Assembly (NCBI GenBank): GCA_048013815.1
Contig: CM106586.1
Span: 4,712,001 to 4,776,000 of the forward strand
DNA length: 64,000 nucleotides
Source of the DNA: Setoptus koraiensis
Lineage: Eukaryota; Arthropoda
Direction of reading: 5' to 3'
Part shown: piece by piece, positions 23,345 through 35,635 of the stretch
How positions within the stretch are numbered: the stretch's first letter is position 1
Layout of the letters: each line of letters opens with the position of its first letter
Position numbers and translations under genes: made by a program
The notes under the pieces: generated by a model
Told to the model about the DNA's origin: nothing
Seen by the model: only the letters and a program-made list of their open reading frames with translations
Database searches by the model: none

Positions 23345-26300
23345 AACAACAACAACAACGGCAACAACGGCAACAACAGGACAACCGTCAGACAGGCGAA
23401 AGGTGCAATCGACGGCGGCTACAAGCGCTCGTATGGCAAGCAACAACAACAACAACAGCTAGAACAGCAACTTGTTGGCCTGGACGGCACCGACGAAGCA
23501 CGTGGCGCCGGACTAATTAGTGAGCAGAGTCAATCAACTAACACACTGTCATCGGCAGAGAGATTTTTCGACAATTTGCCCGACGATTCGACAGCATTAT
23601 CGTCACTGTCGGCCTCTTCGGCAGCAGCACACACCAGCAGTGTCATCAAAATGGGCATGGGCCGAATATACAAAAGCAACAAAGTCCAACAAATCCAGCA
23701 AACAACTAGCGGCGACACATCGAAACAATGCCCCGAAAAGGCCGGCGATGCAGCGCACCGGAAGCGCTGCAACGAAGCCGCCGCAGACAAGAGCGGCCAC
23801 CAAGAAGAAGAGTCCATTTGCCATTGGGAGGAGGAAGCTGCACCGTTTCAGGAACTGAATGAGGTGCACATAGTGACCAGCGTGGAGCAACTCTGCTATC
23901 AGGTGATAGGGTGCTCGCTGAGCAAGCGTCTGTTTGGGGCCGACAACGGAAGTGCCCTTGTCAGCCCAAAACAGCCGGGCCGCGACGACAAGACAGCCGA
24001 TGACACCCATAATACAGCCAATGACACCGATAACGACAATAATGACAATACCATTGATGCAATCCAATCGGTCAAGGCGCCAAACAAACCAAATCGGTCT
24101 GTCATGTGCCTGTTCTTGTTCGGCGCCACCGGCTCGGGCAAGGGCGAGCTGGTATTCGAGCTGCTGGAGCATGCAAAACAAAGCCGACTGTTGGAACAGG
24201 AAGTAGCCAAACAATGTTATACAATGCCGCTGGCGAGGCCAAACGATGATAATGGCAACAGTGATGGCGGCAGTGATAGCTTAGATAATGCAGATGCAAA
24301 CGAGTCGTTCAAGTGTCCCCGTTATTTCTATTTGGACGCGGCCAAATTAATTGTCGATAACATAGATGAACGAATAAAAGAGTTCAATCATTTTTATCAT
24401 AACACCACCACCAGTACACACACTCACCAATGTGGGGCGCCACTGAAAAGAAACTGTTCGCGGCGCCATTCGCAGCGAGACAAATCGCTGGCTGAACGCG
24501 GCAGCGACCATTTAAGCGGAAATGAAACTTGCTCTTGCGCCTCTCATAAACAAGCGACTTTGCAGCATCAATCAAATCATCATAGCGATCAATCACAAGC
24601 ACAAATCACAGCCAGAAATTGCCAGCAGCTCGAAACAGACAACGAAACGACGGAGCCAGCAGCAGTAATAGCAGCAACAGTGATTAGATCTGTCAGCGAG
24701 CCGGCTTCGCTAGTTAAAAAGCACTCATCACCGACTCAATTGTCGACAACAGGTAGCAGCAACTCAAGCAATTCAATCAACGACAATGATAACAACAACA
24801 ACAACAACAACAACAGTCATACAGTTACGTCATACGCATCATCGAACAATAACGTGGACACTATATCGTCTACGGACGATGTTACGTCCATCGAATCGGC
24901 GACCCCCCCAACCACGACCAAAACGCCCAAGGGCCGTGCTAAAAACCGACAACAGCAGCAGCGGTCTAGCTCGCAAGACTGCTGCTCGGACAGCGAGTCT
25001 GTGTCGTGTAACTCTATTTGCAGCAACGATGCCGGCTTCGGGGGCCCCTCGAGCTCCACAAGCACTCATAGACAATCGTTGGCCGTTTGCGTCCACTGTA
25101 AACGAAAAAACAACAACAACAACAATGACAAACAACAACAAATGGTCAGCCGTCATGATGAGGGCAACAAACAAACTGATACAAATAGAATACGCAGCAT
25201 AGATGGCAATAGCACCGGCAGCAGCAACAGCAGCAGCACCAGCAACGATGACAGTAGCAGTGACAGTAGTTTTTCTAGCGATGACGCAATGCTGGCGGTC
25301 AAAAGTAAACAACAACAATCACACTATAGCATAGATTGTGGCCTGCAAAACTCTTATTATAATTATCATGATAACGGCACACCGGCAACCGGAAGTAGAG
25401 CGAATGCCAACGAAATTAGATACAATAATAATAATTTAGATGTGGCTTGTAGTGTTTCGCTGACAACGCGCGACAGGTCCATATTGCAATTGAAATTGAT
25501 GCGCTACTTTAATTCTATAACGTCGAAATGGATATTTCAATTGCTGCAACAGGAAATAGATAAAAACGAGAGAAAACGAACGAGGCACGGATCGAAAAAT
25601 AGCAAGCGCGCCAGAAAGCAGGCTGCCAGTGTGTCAGCTGACAGCAACAGAGCAGCCACTTGCACGGCGGATAGCCGGCGCAGCGTCTATTTGATTAATC
25701 TAATACCAAACCAGATAAATTTATTTAGATCGTGTCTGTACTTGCAACAAAATCCTCATTTGCAGCACTTCAGCTATCCCTATTTTGCCATTTACCTTGA
25801 GAGACGGGCCAATATCCGGTTGATAAAGGACACGACGAGCGTTCAGAAGCACCGGCATGACCAGCAGCAGCAGTTGGCTAACGGCGGCGCAAAATCGGTG
25901 ATCCGTGGCAAATCCAGTGACAATGGTGCCAGCACTAGACGCAAGTCCAGCTTCGCCAAATTGAGTATTTTGAGCGCATCCAGGGCGCACAATCGGCCCA
26001 CCGGAAGTGGCGGTTTGTTTTCCTCGGTGCGACACAAAGCGGCGGCCGGTGGCGCCAACAATAACAGTAGCCAAAGTAGTACCAATAACAGCAATAAGAT
26101 GAGGCTATCATCGGCGTCCAGTGAACAATCGTTGAATAAAAGCGAAAAAGAGAAAAGAGTTGACCATTTGACAGCGATGGCAGCCAATTTGTTCTCGAGT
26201 GAATTAGATGAGAAAATCGGACCAAAAATAACCGATCAGTATGTGAATTATTTCCAATCGTTGAACAAATTAATCAAGTTACGTTACATCCCGGTGGCTA

Positions 26301-27853
26301 ACTTAACCAATCATCCGCCCATTCGGCCAGCAGTGGTGTCTATTTCGGGTAGCTCAACGACCATGACGCAACCCAACAGTGCAGATGTGAGTAACGATCA
26401 ATTGATTGGCGATAATCAAGATCCGAGACAGTTGAGATATTTGAGAGATGACAAAGATTCAAAAGTTGCGCCCAGTGATCGGCCCTCAGCAGTGGATCGA
26501 GCGACCAGTGGCGACACCTCTGGGACGGGCCAGCAAGCTGGCTGGCAGCAACAAGTGACCAATTCAAGTCAGTTGGTGCAGTCGCAGTCCCAACGAGAAA
26601 TGGTAACTAGCGACCGGAAACGATCGTTTTCTACCGGAAGCCAGTCGGGTTGCCAAGGCAGGCATGGCAGCAATGTGGACAACATTTCGAACAATTTGGA
26701 CAACTTAGACAATTTAGTGAGTGATCCGGCAGATGGCAGGGCAGTGTTGTCGCTGTGTGACAGACACTTGCAATCTGGTGCCTTTTACCAGGAGTTCAGC
26801 ATAGTGGAGGCGACAAACGGCAATCACGGCCACGGATCAAGCGGAAGTCACAACGGAACACAATTGACGCAACAGCGGCATCATCACAATTTCTATTGGT
26901 CGTCGTCTAATTGCAAGTTGTTGTCGCACAACAAATCTCACAGTTTTTACACAGAGTCTGGAGCGTCATCTAGCGTTAAAACTAAACATATATCCACCTG
27001 TTTCAACGAGTTATCTTGCATTGATTATCCCTGGTTGCACCATCAGAACTACCGACAGAATATTGACAGCAACAACAACAGCAACAACAGTAAGTTTCGC
27101 CGTGCCACTCATTACCAGCACCATCATCAGCACAATCACATAGTGAATAGGAGTGTCATAATTAAAATCCGCACCTATCAAGAGATTCGCGATCTGATAC
27201 AATTGGCCTACAGCAATAGACAACAGTGTCAATTGAGACAGCAGTCCAAAGCAAACAACAACAGATTAATTGTGCTCACTACGCACACTATTCAATTGGA
27301 CCTGAGCCTATTGCACGGCAAACATTTTGTTTTGCCTGCCTCGTTTGGGTGCTCTCTGTCGTCGCTGTGTCCGACAACGACACCAGGCCCCGCTAACCAA
27401 CAGCAACAGCGGCAACAACAGCAACAGCAGCAGCAACAACAACAACAACAACAACAGCCACAACAGCAGCAACAACAAACTGGCGACGCAACAACAAATT
27501 GCGTTGCGTCATCGCAACAAGCTGGCACACAACAGGTACGCTCTATTTTGGTGGTGCAATCAAGTCACGGCCATCATGTGCCATCGAACAGCAGACAACA
27601 ACAATCATTGTCAACAACGAGCCAGCCGGAAGTGACATGCGACCATCACGCAAGCAAGGCGCCCAAAAAGAAACACAAACACGTTCAATTCAACATTGGC
27701 GAGCATGCCAGCGATCGCGCGGCCACATGGATAAATGAATTTATTTATGTTAGCATCAGTGACACAAAACGAATAACTGTCAGCAATGCGAACGTTCTCA
27801 GATTTGTCGATTGTTTGCGCTGCGGGCTCTACGAACGGCAGCGCAGCGATTAA
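23171..27853 (+). CDS. Large acylated P-loop protein with low-complexity insertions (single exon, 1560 aa)
   Basis: I do not recognise the family. The frame opens further upstream, but I choose the ATG at 23171 (GACAGAATGG context) because it gives MGCRQSKS, a textbook Gly2 myristoylation plus Cys3 palmitoylation N-terminus that would place the protein on the inner membrane face. A P-loop, FLFGATGSGKGE, starts at about residue 316 and resembles the G-loop of adenylate-kinase-like enzymes. Ordered-looking blocks follow, separated by Asn/Gln/Ser filler: YFYLDAAKLIVDNIDERI, LMRYFNSITSKWIFQLLQ, VYLINLIPNQINLFRSCLYL, SYPYFAIYLERR, VIIKIRTYQEIRDLIQLAY and, near the C-terminus, WINEFIYVSISDTKR. Blocks this widely spaced suggest one domain stretched by insertions. 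GTGAGT at 23001 with CTATAG before 23143 may be a 5' UTR intron. Confidence 0.85.
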
Positions 27854-28064
27854 CTGCTGCCGGTCAACAGTTAATGCCGGCTCAATTTTTCGCCATTGAC
27901 ACTCGTACTCTTGACGCCAAGACACTGTGACGCCGGACAGTGCCAATTGACTAGCGCTTACAATTTACATTGTATCGATTCAGTTTTTGCTGTTACCTGT
28001 TCCACTGGCCTGATTGAAGTGAACGATGCCAAGCGTCAGCGATTTGTTGATATGTTTCATGATT

Positions 28065-28070
28065 AATAAA
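28065..28070 (+). terminator. Polyadenylation signal of the P-loop protein gene
   Basis: AATAAA about 210 nt after the TAA at 27851-27853. A second copy lies at 28136-28141. Either could serve. Confidence 0.5.
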
Positions 28071-28199
28071 ATGTATATGTAATGTATATTGTCATTGAGG
28101 CAGCGGATTATCGAGCAGATTATGTGCAGCCAATGAATAAAGAAAATATTCGCCTCAAATGTAGCGCTGCCTGTTACATATTTGCAATTTGCCAAAAGC

Positions 28200-29177
28200 T
28201 TTCAGCGTAACAATCTGAAACGAAAACTCGTGTGATTAACCCAAGTATATGGGTCAACTCATAGCTACCTAGGCATCGAAAGGGCCCATTGTTTTAAGAT
28301 CGATTTTTTATCTGGGATTTTTATCTTTGATCCGGGTCTCACTATCAGCTAGGCCCGGCAGTATTTTCAAAAGATAAATTTTCAGCTCATGAACTTCTGT
28401 AAAACGTTCTCGCCACTTGCCTCATGCGCTGCTCCATTGCTGCGGGCATACTGCTGCTATTCCAGATTGCGCATAGTTTCGAAACATGGAGAGCTCGGCT
28501 AGTCTAAATTACTTGCCACAGGATGGAGTCGCCATAGGTGAGCTTAGTTGATAATGTTAGCGGCTACATTATGTGCATCATTTGTCTTTATTGTTGATCC
28601 TTGATGACAGATCAACGTGCGATACGGATCTGTGTTCATCTCATGCAGCTTGTGCATTGTTCAAAATGGAGCTTCGTTGAGATTTTTCACACACACATAT
28701 ATATCCAGTTATACTCGAAAAATCTCTTCCTTGCTGCTCGAAAAGTTCCTTTGGGCCCGCATCACTCTGGGCCTCAGACAGCGCCAACAAGATTTGTTGC
28801 TTGCAACTAGTCAGTATCGAACGAATTAAACTCGTCAACTCAGTTACGAATTGCAATGGAGAATAGATGAATTTTATCCGTTTGTTTGCCTGATTGTTTG
28901 TTTGTGGCTGTGTAATGTAGGCTCACAATGTCAGCTCGCCATTGTTCAAACACTCGCTCATAATGTAGCATGTATCATAGCCAGCGCATTCATGATACTG
29001 GCTGAGATATTTGGAGGCGAGCCAAGAAATAAGCATGCTGGCTACATAAGCGACAACAGCAAACGACTTGGAAGCGAAAATTTATGACTCAGTTACGTAA
29101 TAAGCAATGGAGTGCATATAAAAATATATAATTTATTGATCAATTAATCATTGAAAATTAGCTCTCTGTTGTCATTG
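28200..29177. other. Spacer with a possible 5' exon of the small membrane protein gene
   Basis: This stretch is AT-richer and freer of simple repeats than its surroundings. An ATG at 28486 opens 17 codons (MESSASLNYLPQDGVAI) ending at a good donor, ATAG|GTGAGC (28538). Its phase does not fit the exons at 29178 or 29470, so it is more likely an untranslated first exon with a short upstream frame than coding sequence. Hydrophobic frames at 28617-29087 lack an ATG. Confidence 0.35.
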
Positions 29178-29878
29178 ATGGCCGTGTTTCAGTCGCCGCT
29201 TTTCTCGGATCTCACGTGAGTATTATATAATTATATCTGGTATTATTATATTTGCTGATATAGTATATTCTGTATGCAACGGACTCACAGTCAGGTTATC
29301 ACCGCACGGCTGATAGATTTCGACCAGCATGCAGGACAGAGCAGATATTTAGCACGTTATGTCGTTATTTTGCTTCAAATTCAAATTTGAGCAAATTCAT
29401 CTATCGATCGATTTGCTCAAAATTGCCCAAATAAACAGAACTTGTTGACTTGTTTTTATATTGTCACAGAAATCGTATGCAAGAGGATGGAAGGATACGA
29501 AATGAAATGCCGATACCGTTGGGACGAGATAGTTCAGCCTGCACCCAATGCATTTGGGTGTTTTTCTGGTGAGTGTCGGGTACACATAAGTGAGTAAATT
29601 AATCAAAGCGATTATTATCTTAGCCAATTATCTAATTATTATCGTCTCCCTTGTCGCAATACTTGCCAACTATTCATCACACCATAATCAGGTTGTTCGT
29701 ATTATTATTGATCGGCTATCCCATTGGAATAATATCAATTATCTTGTATGTTGTCCTGAGTCCGCTTGGAATACTGGCGCCCCTGTTACCTGTGATTGAG
29801 TTTTTCTTCAAGGCCGCACATTTGCCAGTCATATGCTCACAAAATTTAGCCGACGCCAAACAATTGATTGCCATGTGA
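29178..29878 (+). CDS. Small membrane protein (three exons, 107 aa), unrecognised
   Basis: Exons are 29178-29215, 29470-29568 and 29692-29878. Junctions: CTCAC|GTGAGT to TGTCACAG|A restores Thr; TTCTG|GTGAGT to AATCAG|G restores Trp. Both introns are phase 2 (254 and 123 bp) and the total is 324 nt ending in TGA. The first exon begins MAVFQSPLFSDL. Exon 2 supplies a polar N-terminal region (NRMQEDGRIRNEMPIPLGRD) with a C..C pair (ACTQCIW). Exon 3 is almost wholly hydrophobic (FVLLLIGYPIGIISIILYV, then SPLGILAPLLPVIEFF), which fits one or two membrane spans or a hairpin, and ends PVICSQNLADAKQLIAM. There is no cleavable signal peptide. I cannot name the family; the splice consistency is the main evidence that it is a gene. 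Confidence 0.75.
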
Positions 29879-31049
29879 TGCACAACATTATGACACGTAT
29901 TACAGTTATTATATTATTTGCCCGATAATGTGCTGATTTTATGCCGATTTTATGCCGATATTATGCTGATATTATGCTGATATGCGTGGACGTAATTGAT
30001 AATTGAGGCCGACAAAATTGCAAAATGAATTGGTTTGAATGACCGGATGAATTGGGATTGCGCTAACTGGCCCACTTCATAGATGGCGCCATTGCTGCCA
30101 CTGGCATGCACTATGAATATGTTTGTATTGATCGTCATTATCGTCATGACGGGGGACCGGCGTCATTATCAAAAAAGTTGAACGTTGATTCACATGCGCC
30201 GGCTTGTTAGGTTAATCACGTCACTTCACTTGACATAATGAGTTTATCGGCGCTGGATTCATTAGCATAGCGAATGATAAAGAAGAGTGTGACTTGGTTA
30301 CATAATAAACTATTAGCGAATATTGATTGATAGTGCAGCGATAGGCAGCAGTGATTAGTCGTATGCGATATGTTCAAGATATGAGATGATGCGTCAATAT
30401 AATTAAGTCGATGATTAATTGAAAAAGTAGGAAATTATAAATTGTCCGAGCCAACGGATTATCATTGTTAGCATAGCAGCAGTAGCATCAATAAAATTGC
30501 TATTAACTACTCGCCGGCTGCATAATAATAGCAATAAATAGAGATTATTTCATGAAATTTTCATCATTTTTGGTATCAACGGCTAACAAACGGGCATCGT
30601 CTGACGATAAGTTATCTGCTTGCTATTTCTCGTGCGATCATTTTGATTTTTCTCATTCTCTCAAGTGCCGAGATGAACTCGCGCTAAGCTCAATTAAATC
30701 ACAGGGGCTTAACAAATTAGGCTATTCTATACGGGATTGCAATTATTGATGTTGTCTGTAATACTGTACGATGCAGATCCCATTTCGTGCATGGTGCACA
30801 GTGTGTGTGTGTGTTATAATTTATAACTTATAAACGTTAGTTATAAACGACAGAATAGTAAAATAAAGCCACTTGAAAAGTGATCAAAATCCCATGAAAT
30901 AGTATGCAAAAATCTATAAATAAAAGTTGTAAAGGTTACAAAAAGACAGAGAGGCGCTCGTTTGAGTCATCTCATTATCTCGGCTAGGTTAGTTAGCATG
31001 TTGTCAGTTTGGTCGTTGCTGTTACAGCCATTACATAACCATATCATCA

Positions 31050-31187
31050 ATGACACGAATGATCAATAGCTGCACGGATTATCCTTCAACTGGCTTCTTT
31101 TTGCCCGAGCCGCCGCCGCTGTCGGCCCAACGATTTGTAGCGTCAATACTGCAAATTGCACATGATACAATGAGTAGCGAGCGCTAA
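31050..31187 (+). CDS. Coding-like ORF (45 aa), strand uncertain
   Basis: On the plus strand, an ATG frame reads into CTDYPSTGFFLPEPPPLSAQ followed by RFVASILQIAHDTMSSER and TAA. On the minus strand, the same DNA can be a terminal exon: acceptor TTTGCAG at 31149, then IDATNRWADSGGGSGKKKP and VEG with TAA at 31079-31081. Both look protein-like and only one can be the main gene. I recognise neither and find no partner exon. Confidence 0.25.
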   Translation: MTRMINSCTDYPSTGFFLPEPPPLSAQRFVASILQIAHDTMSSER

Positions 31188-31204
31188 TTGCATTAGCTCC
31201 TGTT

Positions 31205-31251
31205 TATATGCTGGCTGCGGACGGCCGATATATATACATAGCCAGCATATA
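31205..31251. repeat. 12-bp inverted repeat, 23-nt loop
   Basis: TATATGCTGGCT at 31205-31216 is exactly complementary to 31240-31251. Confidence 0.9.
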
Positions 31252-31904
31252 TATATATCATGTAGAAAGACAGATAGAGAGCGCAAACAAACGGATAGAG
31301 GCAGACAAACAAACAAACAGTTGCTCAGCGTCAAGTCAGCTAAAAATCGCTGCAATTGATACTTGGCATTGCTAAGTGAAAGGAGGTCGCGAACGACCCT
31401 ATGGTCGTCTCCAAGTTTTCCTGGCGCAAAGTTACTGCTTGCGATCACTGTTGCGCAAGTAGCCAAGCAGCGCTGGCTCTGATTGTGTCATAATCGGCCC
31501 ACGAGGCCAGCCAGCGCCAGCGAGCTTGCCAGCGAACGCCGGTGAGCTCGCCAGCGAAATTCAGTGCCATTCAGCATGACGGTATGCAATGAACTGTTTA
31601 CGCTGGTTTATCTGACTGAATGCTCGATAATGACACACAGAAACAGTTTGTATTTTGAGTGGGGCCCGCTGGCCAGGCTAACGATTTCGTCGGCGCCGAC
31701 AGCGAGATTGTTAATCTCGGCATCTTTATTGGTCTTTATTGAACGTTGTAAAGCGCTATAAAGTTAAGTTGCTCGAATTGGCGAGCCGCTGGAAACTGGC
31801 CAGACTCGCCGCCTTGCCACCTAGCGCCGTCGCCCCGTTTTGTTGTGTCACCATCAAGTAGATCACTTTCGTGCATCTTGCACTCGCATATACGGATAGC
31901 TAGA

Positions 31905-31908
31905 CGTG

Positions 31909-31965
<57 letters not shown>

Positions 31966-31971
31966 GTGTGT
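31905..31971. repeat. (TG)n microsatellite
   Basis: About 33 TG units with two C interruptions. Confidence 0.95.
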
Positions 31972-32115
31972 AAATGGCGTAATAATAGTGAATCTGTTGT
32001 TTGTCATTCAAATCTCGCTCTCATACAAGCCGCGGCGGCAGTCGGCGACAGCGATGCCGAGACAAGTTTGAAAATTGTTTGAAAATAGCAGTTTGTTGGG
32101 CTTAACTCGTCACTA

Positions 32116-32152
32116 GCGCTGCCAGTCGCTAGTCGCTAGTCGCTGGCAGCGC
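32116..32152. repeat. 10-bp inverted repeat flanking GTCGCTA repeats
   Basis: GCGCTGCCAG at 32116-32125 pairs exactly with 32143-32152. The 17-nt loop consists of TCGCTAG repeats. Confidence 0.9.
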
Positions 32153-32260
32153 CTTCGGTGCGCATAGGGGCGCATGCAGTAGCTGCTGCGACTAGCGAGC
32201 TAGAGAAAAAGTCAGAATTAACCTAGATTCTTTGCCTAGTCCATCAAATAGTCTAATGTG

Positions 32261-32261
<1 letters not shown>

Positions 32262-32335
<74 letters not shown>

Positions 32336-32349
32336 CGTGTGCGTGTGTG
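32262..32349. repeat. (TG)n microsatellite, second array
   Basis: About 43 TG units with few interruptions, in the same orientation as the array about 290 bp upstream. Confidence 0.95.
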
Positions 32350-32836
32350 AGCGCAGGCCTTACGTAACATGCCCGCTTACACACCATACTGGCTTATGCG
32401 GCTTATATAATCATATCCATTTGGCCCCCTCTTTCTACTTTAATTTTTACCACTATTGCTCCACTATCGCTTCTATCCATTCTATTACGCAACACGATAC
32501 ACCGCCACCCATAGGTCACCCGTGGGCCGGCCTCGGCGTCGCTCACGCATGCTCATTTGTATCAATTTGAATTGTGGGGGGGGGGAGCGCGGGGGCATCT
32601 CCATTGCGTTCTATTGCGTTCTCTTGAAATGGCAAGAATTCTCTTGCGGCGTTCGCAGCTCTCGGCGCGATCTGGCAAGAGAAATGAGCGCAGTAAAAAT
32701 GCGCTCACACTCGCAAATGACGCCTAGCTACTGCTCATGCACACTAACTAACCGGCCCTGCGTGTGTGTGTGCGCGCTCAAATATCCAGATATCGGCCAG
32801 ATATAAGCGAGCTAGCGAGCGAGGAGCCGGCAAACA

Positions 32837-32972
32837 AACGCCGAACGAACGCTGAGCGCCGAACGCCGAACGAACGCCGAACGAACGCCGAACGAACGCC
32901 GAACGAACGCCGAACGCCGAACGGACGTTGAACGAACGCCGAGCGGACGTTGAACGAACGCCCAATGAATGC
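32837..32972. repeat. GAACGCCGAAC minisatellite
   Basis: Units of GAACGCC and GAACGAACGCC in head-to-tail order. The arrays of Arg/Ser/Phe/Val peptides in its minus-strand frames are products of the repeat. Confidence 0.88.
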
Positions 32973-33721
32973 CATTCGAACATTCGCAAATTGACGACGA
33001 CGACAGACGAGACGACGCGAGCCACAACCGCGAACGCAACAAACCACGCAGGCCAGTAGCAACGTAACGTGAATTGTTTCATGTGCGAGGCCCACGAAAG
33101 AAACGCCAGCAACATTGCAGCAACACACACACACACAAACAGCCAGTATAATTGTATAATTGTGATTAGAAATTGTTGTTATAATCGTGAATAAATTATC
33201 GTGCCCTCGATGCAGCCCAAGAGAGCGCCGGCACCAGCAAGACGCCGATAGAGCGATAGAGAAAAAGAATAATTGAAGAGAAGCAAATATTGAGCAAATA
33301 CTCGCTTGCGTGCTAAATACATAATATCAGCGCGCCCTGTCCGCTTTTGGGGCCGCTGCGCCAACAATCGGCCCACATCGGCCCGCTTTGGCCATTGTCT
33401 AGATCGGCGAAATCGGTTGAGATCGGCCGACAGCGGTTAAAATCGGCAAAAATCGGCAAAAATTGCCGGACAAGAAGCGCCAATTTCCAGTAACACACAC
33501 ACACACATTTAGTTGTTCACAAACATTGGTTGCAAGTTGGTTGTCAGAGTTTTATTGTTGAAACAAAAACAACAAGCCAAGTCGATAATCATGACAATCA
33601 TGAGGACCAAAAAATAGCAAGCAGTGAAGCAATAATAGTTGCCTTGTTCAACCCGGCCAATTCAACGAACGCCAGCAACAAGCGCACTGTTGACAACCGC
33701 CAACATTTGGACCTTTGAGCA

Positions 33722-33795
33722 AAATCACAACAACAGCAACAACAACAACAGCAGCAACAACAGCAGCAACAACAGCAGCAACAACAGCAGCAACA
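33722..33795. repeat. CAA/CAG trinucleotide tract upstream of the eag exon
   Basis: (CAACAACAGCAG)n, probably in the 5' untranslated or flanking region of the channel gene. Confidence 0.85.
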
Positions 33796-33945
33796 TCAAT
33801 CAATACTGATCAATAATTATAATCAACAACGGCAACAGCAACAACCACGGCACAATTGTCTGCCAGAGTGGGGGTGCGGTTTTTTGTGGCCGAATCAGTT
33901 TTCCCTAATCATCATCATCCATTACCACACAAACAGTAATGAAAG

Positions 33946-34027
33946 ATGCCTGGGCCTCGAAGCACGGGGCTCGTCGCACCTCAGAATACATTTCTTGAGA
34001 ATATAATTAGGCGCTACAATTCCTTAC
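33946..34027 (+). CDS. eag: First coding exon of an ether-a-go-go (KCNH) voltage-gated potassium channel
   Basis: The exon encodes 27 residues plus one base, MPGPRSTGLVAPQNTFLENI then IRRYNSL, and ends at CCTTAC|GTAAGT. GLVAPQNTFLENI(I/V)RR.N is the N-terminal cap of the PAS domain in eag/KCNH1/KCNH5 channels, and is nearly invariant from Drosophila to human. The erg branch instead has APQNTFLDTIIRKF, so this is the eag branch. The ATG context is AAAGATGC. An out-of-frame ATG five bases upstream opens a short frame that stops after 19 codons. The exon break just after the cap matches the first coding intron I remember for vertebrate KCNH1. The product would be a plasma-membrane K+ channel subunit with six spans, an N-terminal PAS and a C-terminal cyclic-nucleotide-binding homology domain. 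None of those later exons is visible here. Confidence 0.9.
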
Positions 34028-34811
34028 GTAAGTACAGCTCATTGATGACTCATTTCTAGACTAAAAATTCTAGTATCGCTTTCGCGTATCTCTAGCCTGT
34101 GGCAGAGATTTGCAGAACAACCGGAAACTGCATGCCGTTCGTTATTCGCTCGTGTTATTCACAAGTGAATAGTAATTGTATTATTGTTTATTGTCTCTAA
34201 TCAAGCGCTAACAATGCGAGACGGGCCTGCAAGTGCCAACAGCAATCTCATTCGGTCAGGGGCCCCATTTGGTCCGTTCGGCCCAGTCGGCTTATTGGGC
34301 CCGTTTGGCCCGTTGCGCTTATTCGGCCAGTGACCGGACCGACTTGATTGGGTCAGGGTGTAAATCAATGAGTGAGCCAGTTGGTGGCGACGTCTTGCAG
34401 TCTTGCTTGAGTTACAGTTTGCAAGGGTTTGCTCTGTTTTGGCACAGCAATTTAGCGACCATTACAGTGCTCACCAGTTTCGACAGCGTCACTCCGACGA
34501 GTTTTTGCCTTTTATTGGCCATAGCTATTAATTTATTTTATTTTACATGCCATCTCAAACTACAAACTCAAACATGTCACCCACACACACAGTGTTAGCT
34601 GTTAATTGGCCTGTCCAGTGGCACACAAATTAGACTAATTCAACCGGACCCATGAGTGGCCCACAAGCCATATGTTTGCCATCTGTCACCCTCGGCCATT
34701 CTGTCGAATGCCTCAAATGGTCTCAAATGCGGCTGTCACTAGACTGGAAATAGATTTAATATTGAGTATTGAGCATCGAGTATCGAGAGGGCACAATTTC
34801 AATTGCGTCGG

Positions 34812-34839
34812 CATGTGTCACGCACCAATGTGACACATG
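34812..34839. repeat. 10-bp inverted repeat, 8-nt loop
   Basis: CATGTGTCAC at 34812-34821 pairs exactly with 34830-34839. Confidence 0.92.
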
Positions 34840-35564
34840 ACCGTTGGCCAAAATAAATTATTTGTTGTTGTTCGTTTAAATTATATAATATTATATATTA
34901 TATATATTGGTGATTAGATTGCCTGTTGGTGCGACACGCAACGCAAAACAAACGAACCAATTTGAGGCAGCCAAACGAAATGAAGAGTAAACAACAATTA
35001 AAATTGTGCGACTCAACGCGCGCGCGAAAAGGAACACTCCGCGAAAAGTTCACGTCGCGCTTCCGGTCTAGATGGCGCTTCCATAAATTATTGTGCTGAC
35101 AATTGTGAGTGAGCTGCTGACAGCGTGCTGTTGGACTGACAATTGTCAGACAGTTTGAGTCAATAGGATAATAGATGGTTGATATGCAATTCAATTGTTA
35201 GTTGCGTGATGCTGTTTGTAGTTGTCATATGCACTGTAAGTGCATTATGTGCATTGGTCTGGGCTTGCCGGCGTCTTGCTGGTCAATCAACTAATCAAGC
35301 AATTAAACAATTAGCCACTGGCCAGCTTAAGTGTGGCCCCCTACTCAGCTGACTCAACTTGTCACACTGGTGACGTGACAGCAATGCCGCGCCGGGTATT
35401 AAGGGTATTAGGGTTGAACTGGTAGTGATACTGTATGAGAGTGTATTGTGTATAGCTAATAATATATATGTATAATAATAATAATATGGGTATAATAATA
35501 ATGGGTATGTGTAAGAAGTAATTGAACTTCTTGCGTCAGCGAGCCACCAGTTTCATCAGTAATA

Positions 35565-35635
35565 ATAGCCAAATAATAATAATAATAATAATAATAATAG
35601 CAACAGTAACAGTAATAGTAATAGTAATATTAGAG
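35565..35635. repeat. (ATA)n/(GTA)n microsatellite
   Basis: AATAATAATA followed by AGCAACAGTAACAGTAATAG-type units. Confidence 0.85.

Larger units (their letters stand above)
29880..33945. other. Spacer, likely including the 5' region of the eag gene
   Basis: Contents include repeats of ATTATGCTGAT (about 29940-29985), an inverted repeat at 31205-31251, two long (TG)n arrays, a GAACGCC minisatellite and a CAA/CAG tract at 33722-33795. A 65-codon ATG frame at 30552-30749 has no support. Sequence from about 33.2 kb on may be 5' untranslated or promoter sequence of the channel gene. I see no clear TATA box. Confidence 0.5.

Noticed and set aside
27300..27540. Possible intron at CAACAG|GTACGC near 27535 in the large ORF
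   Set aside because: The frame stays open across it and the protein-like C-terminal block follows in the same frame, so no intron is needed.
32744..33136. Repetitive Arg/Ser/Phe/Val protein on the minus strand
   Set aside because: It is a direct product of the GAACGCC minisatellite.
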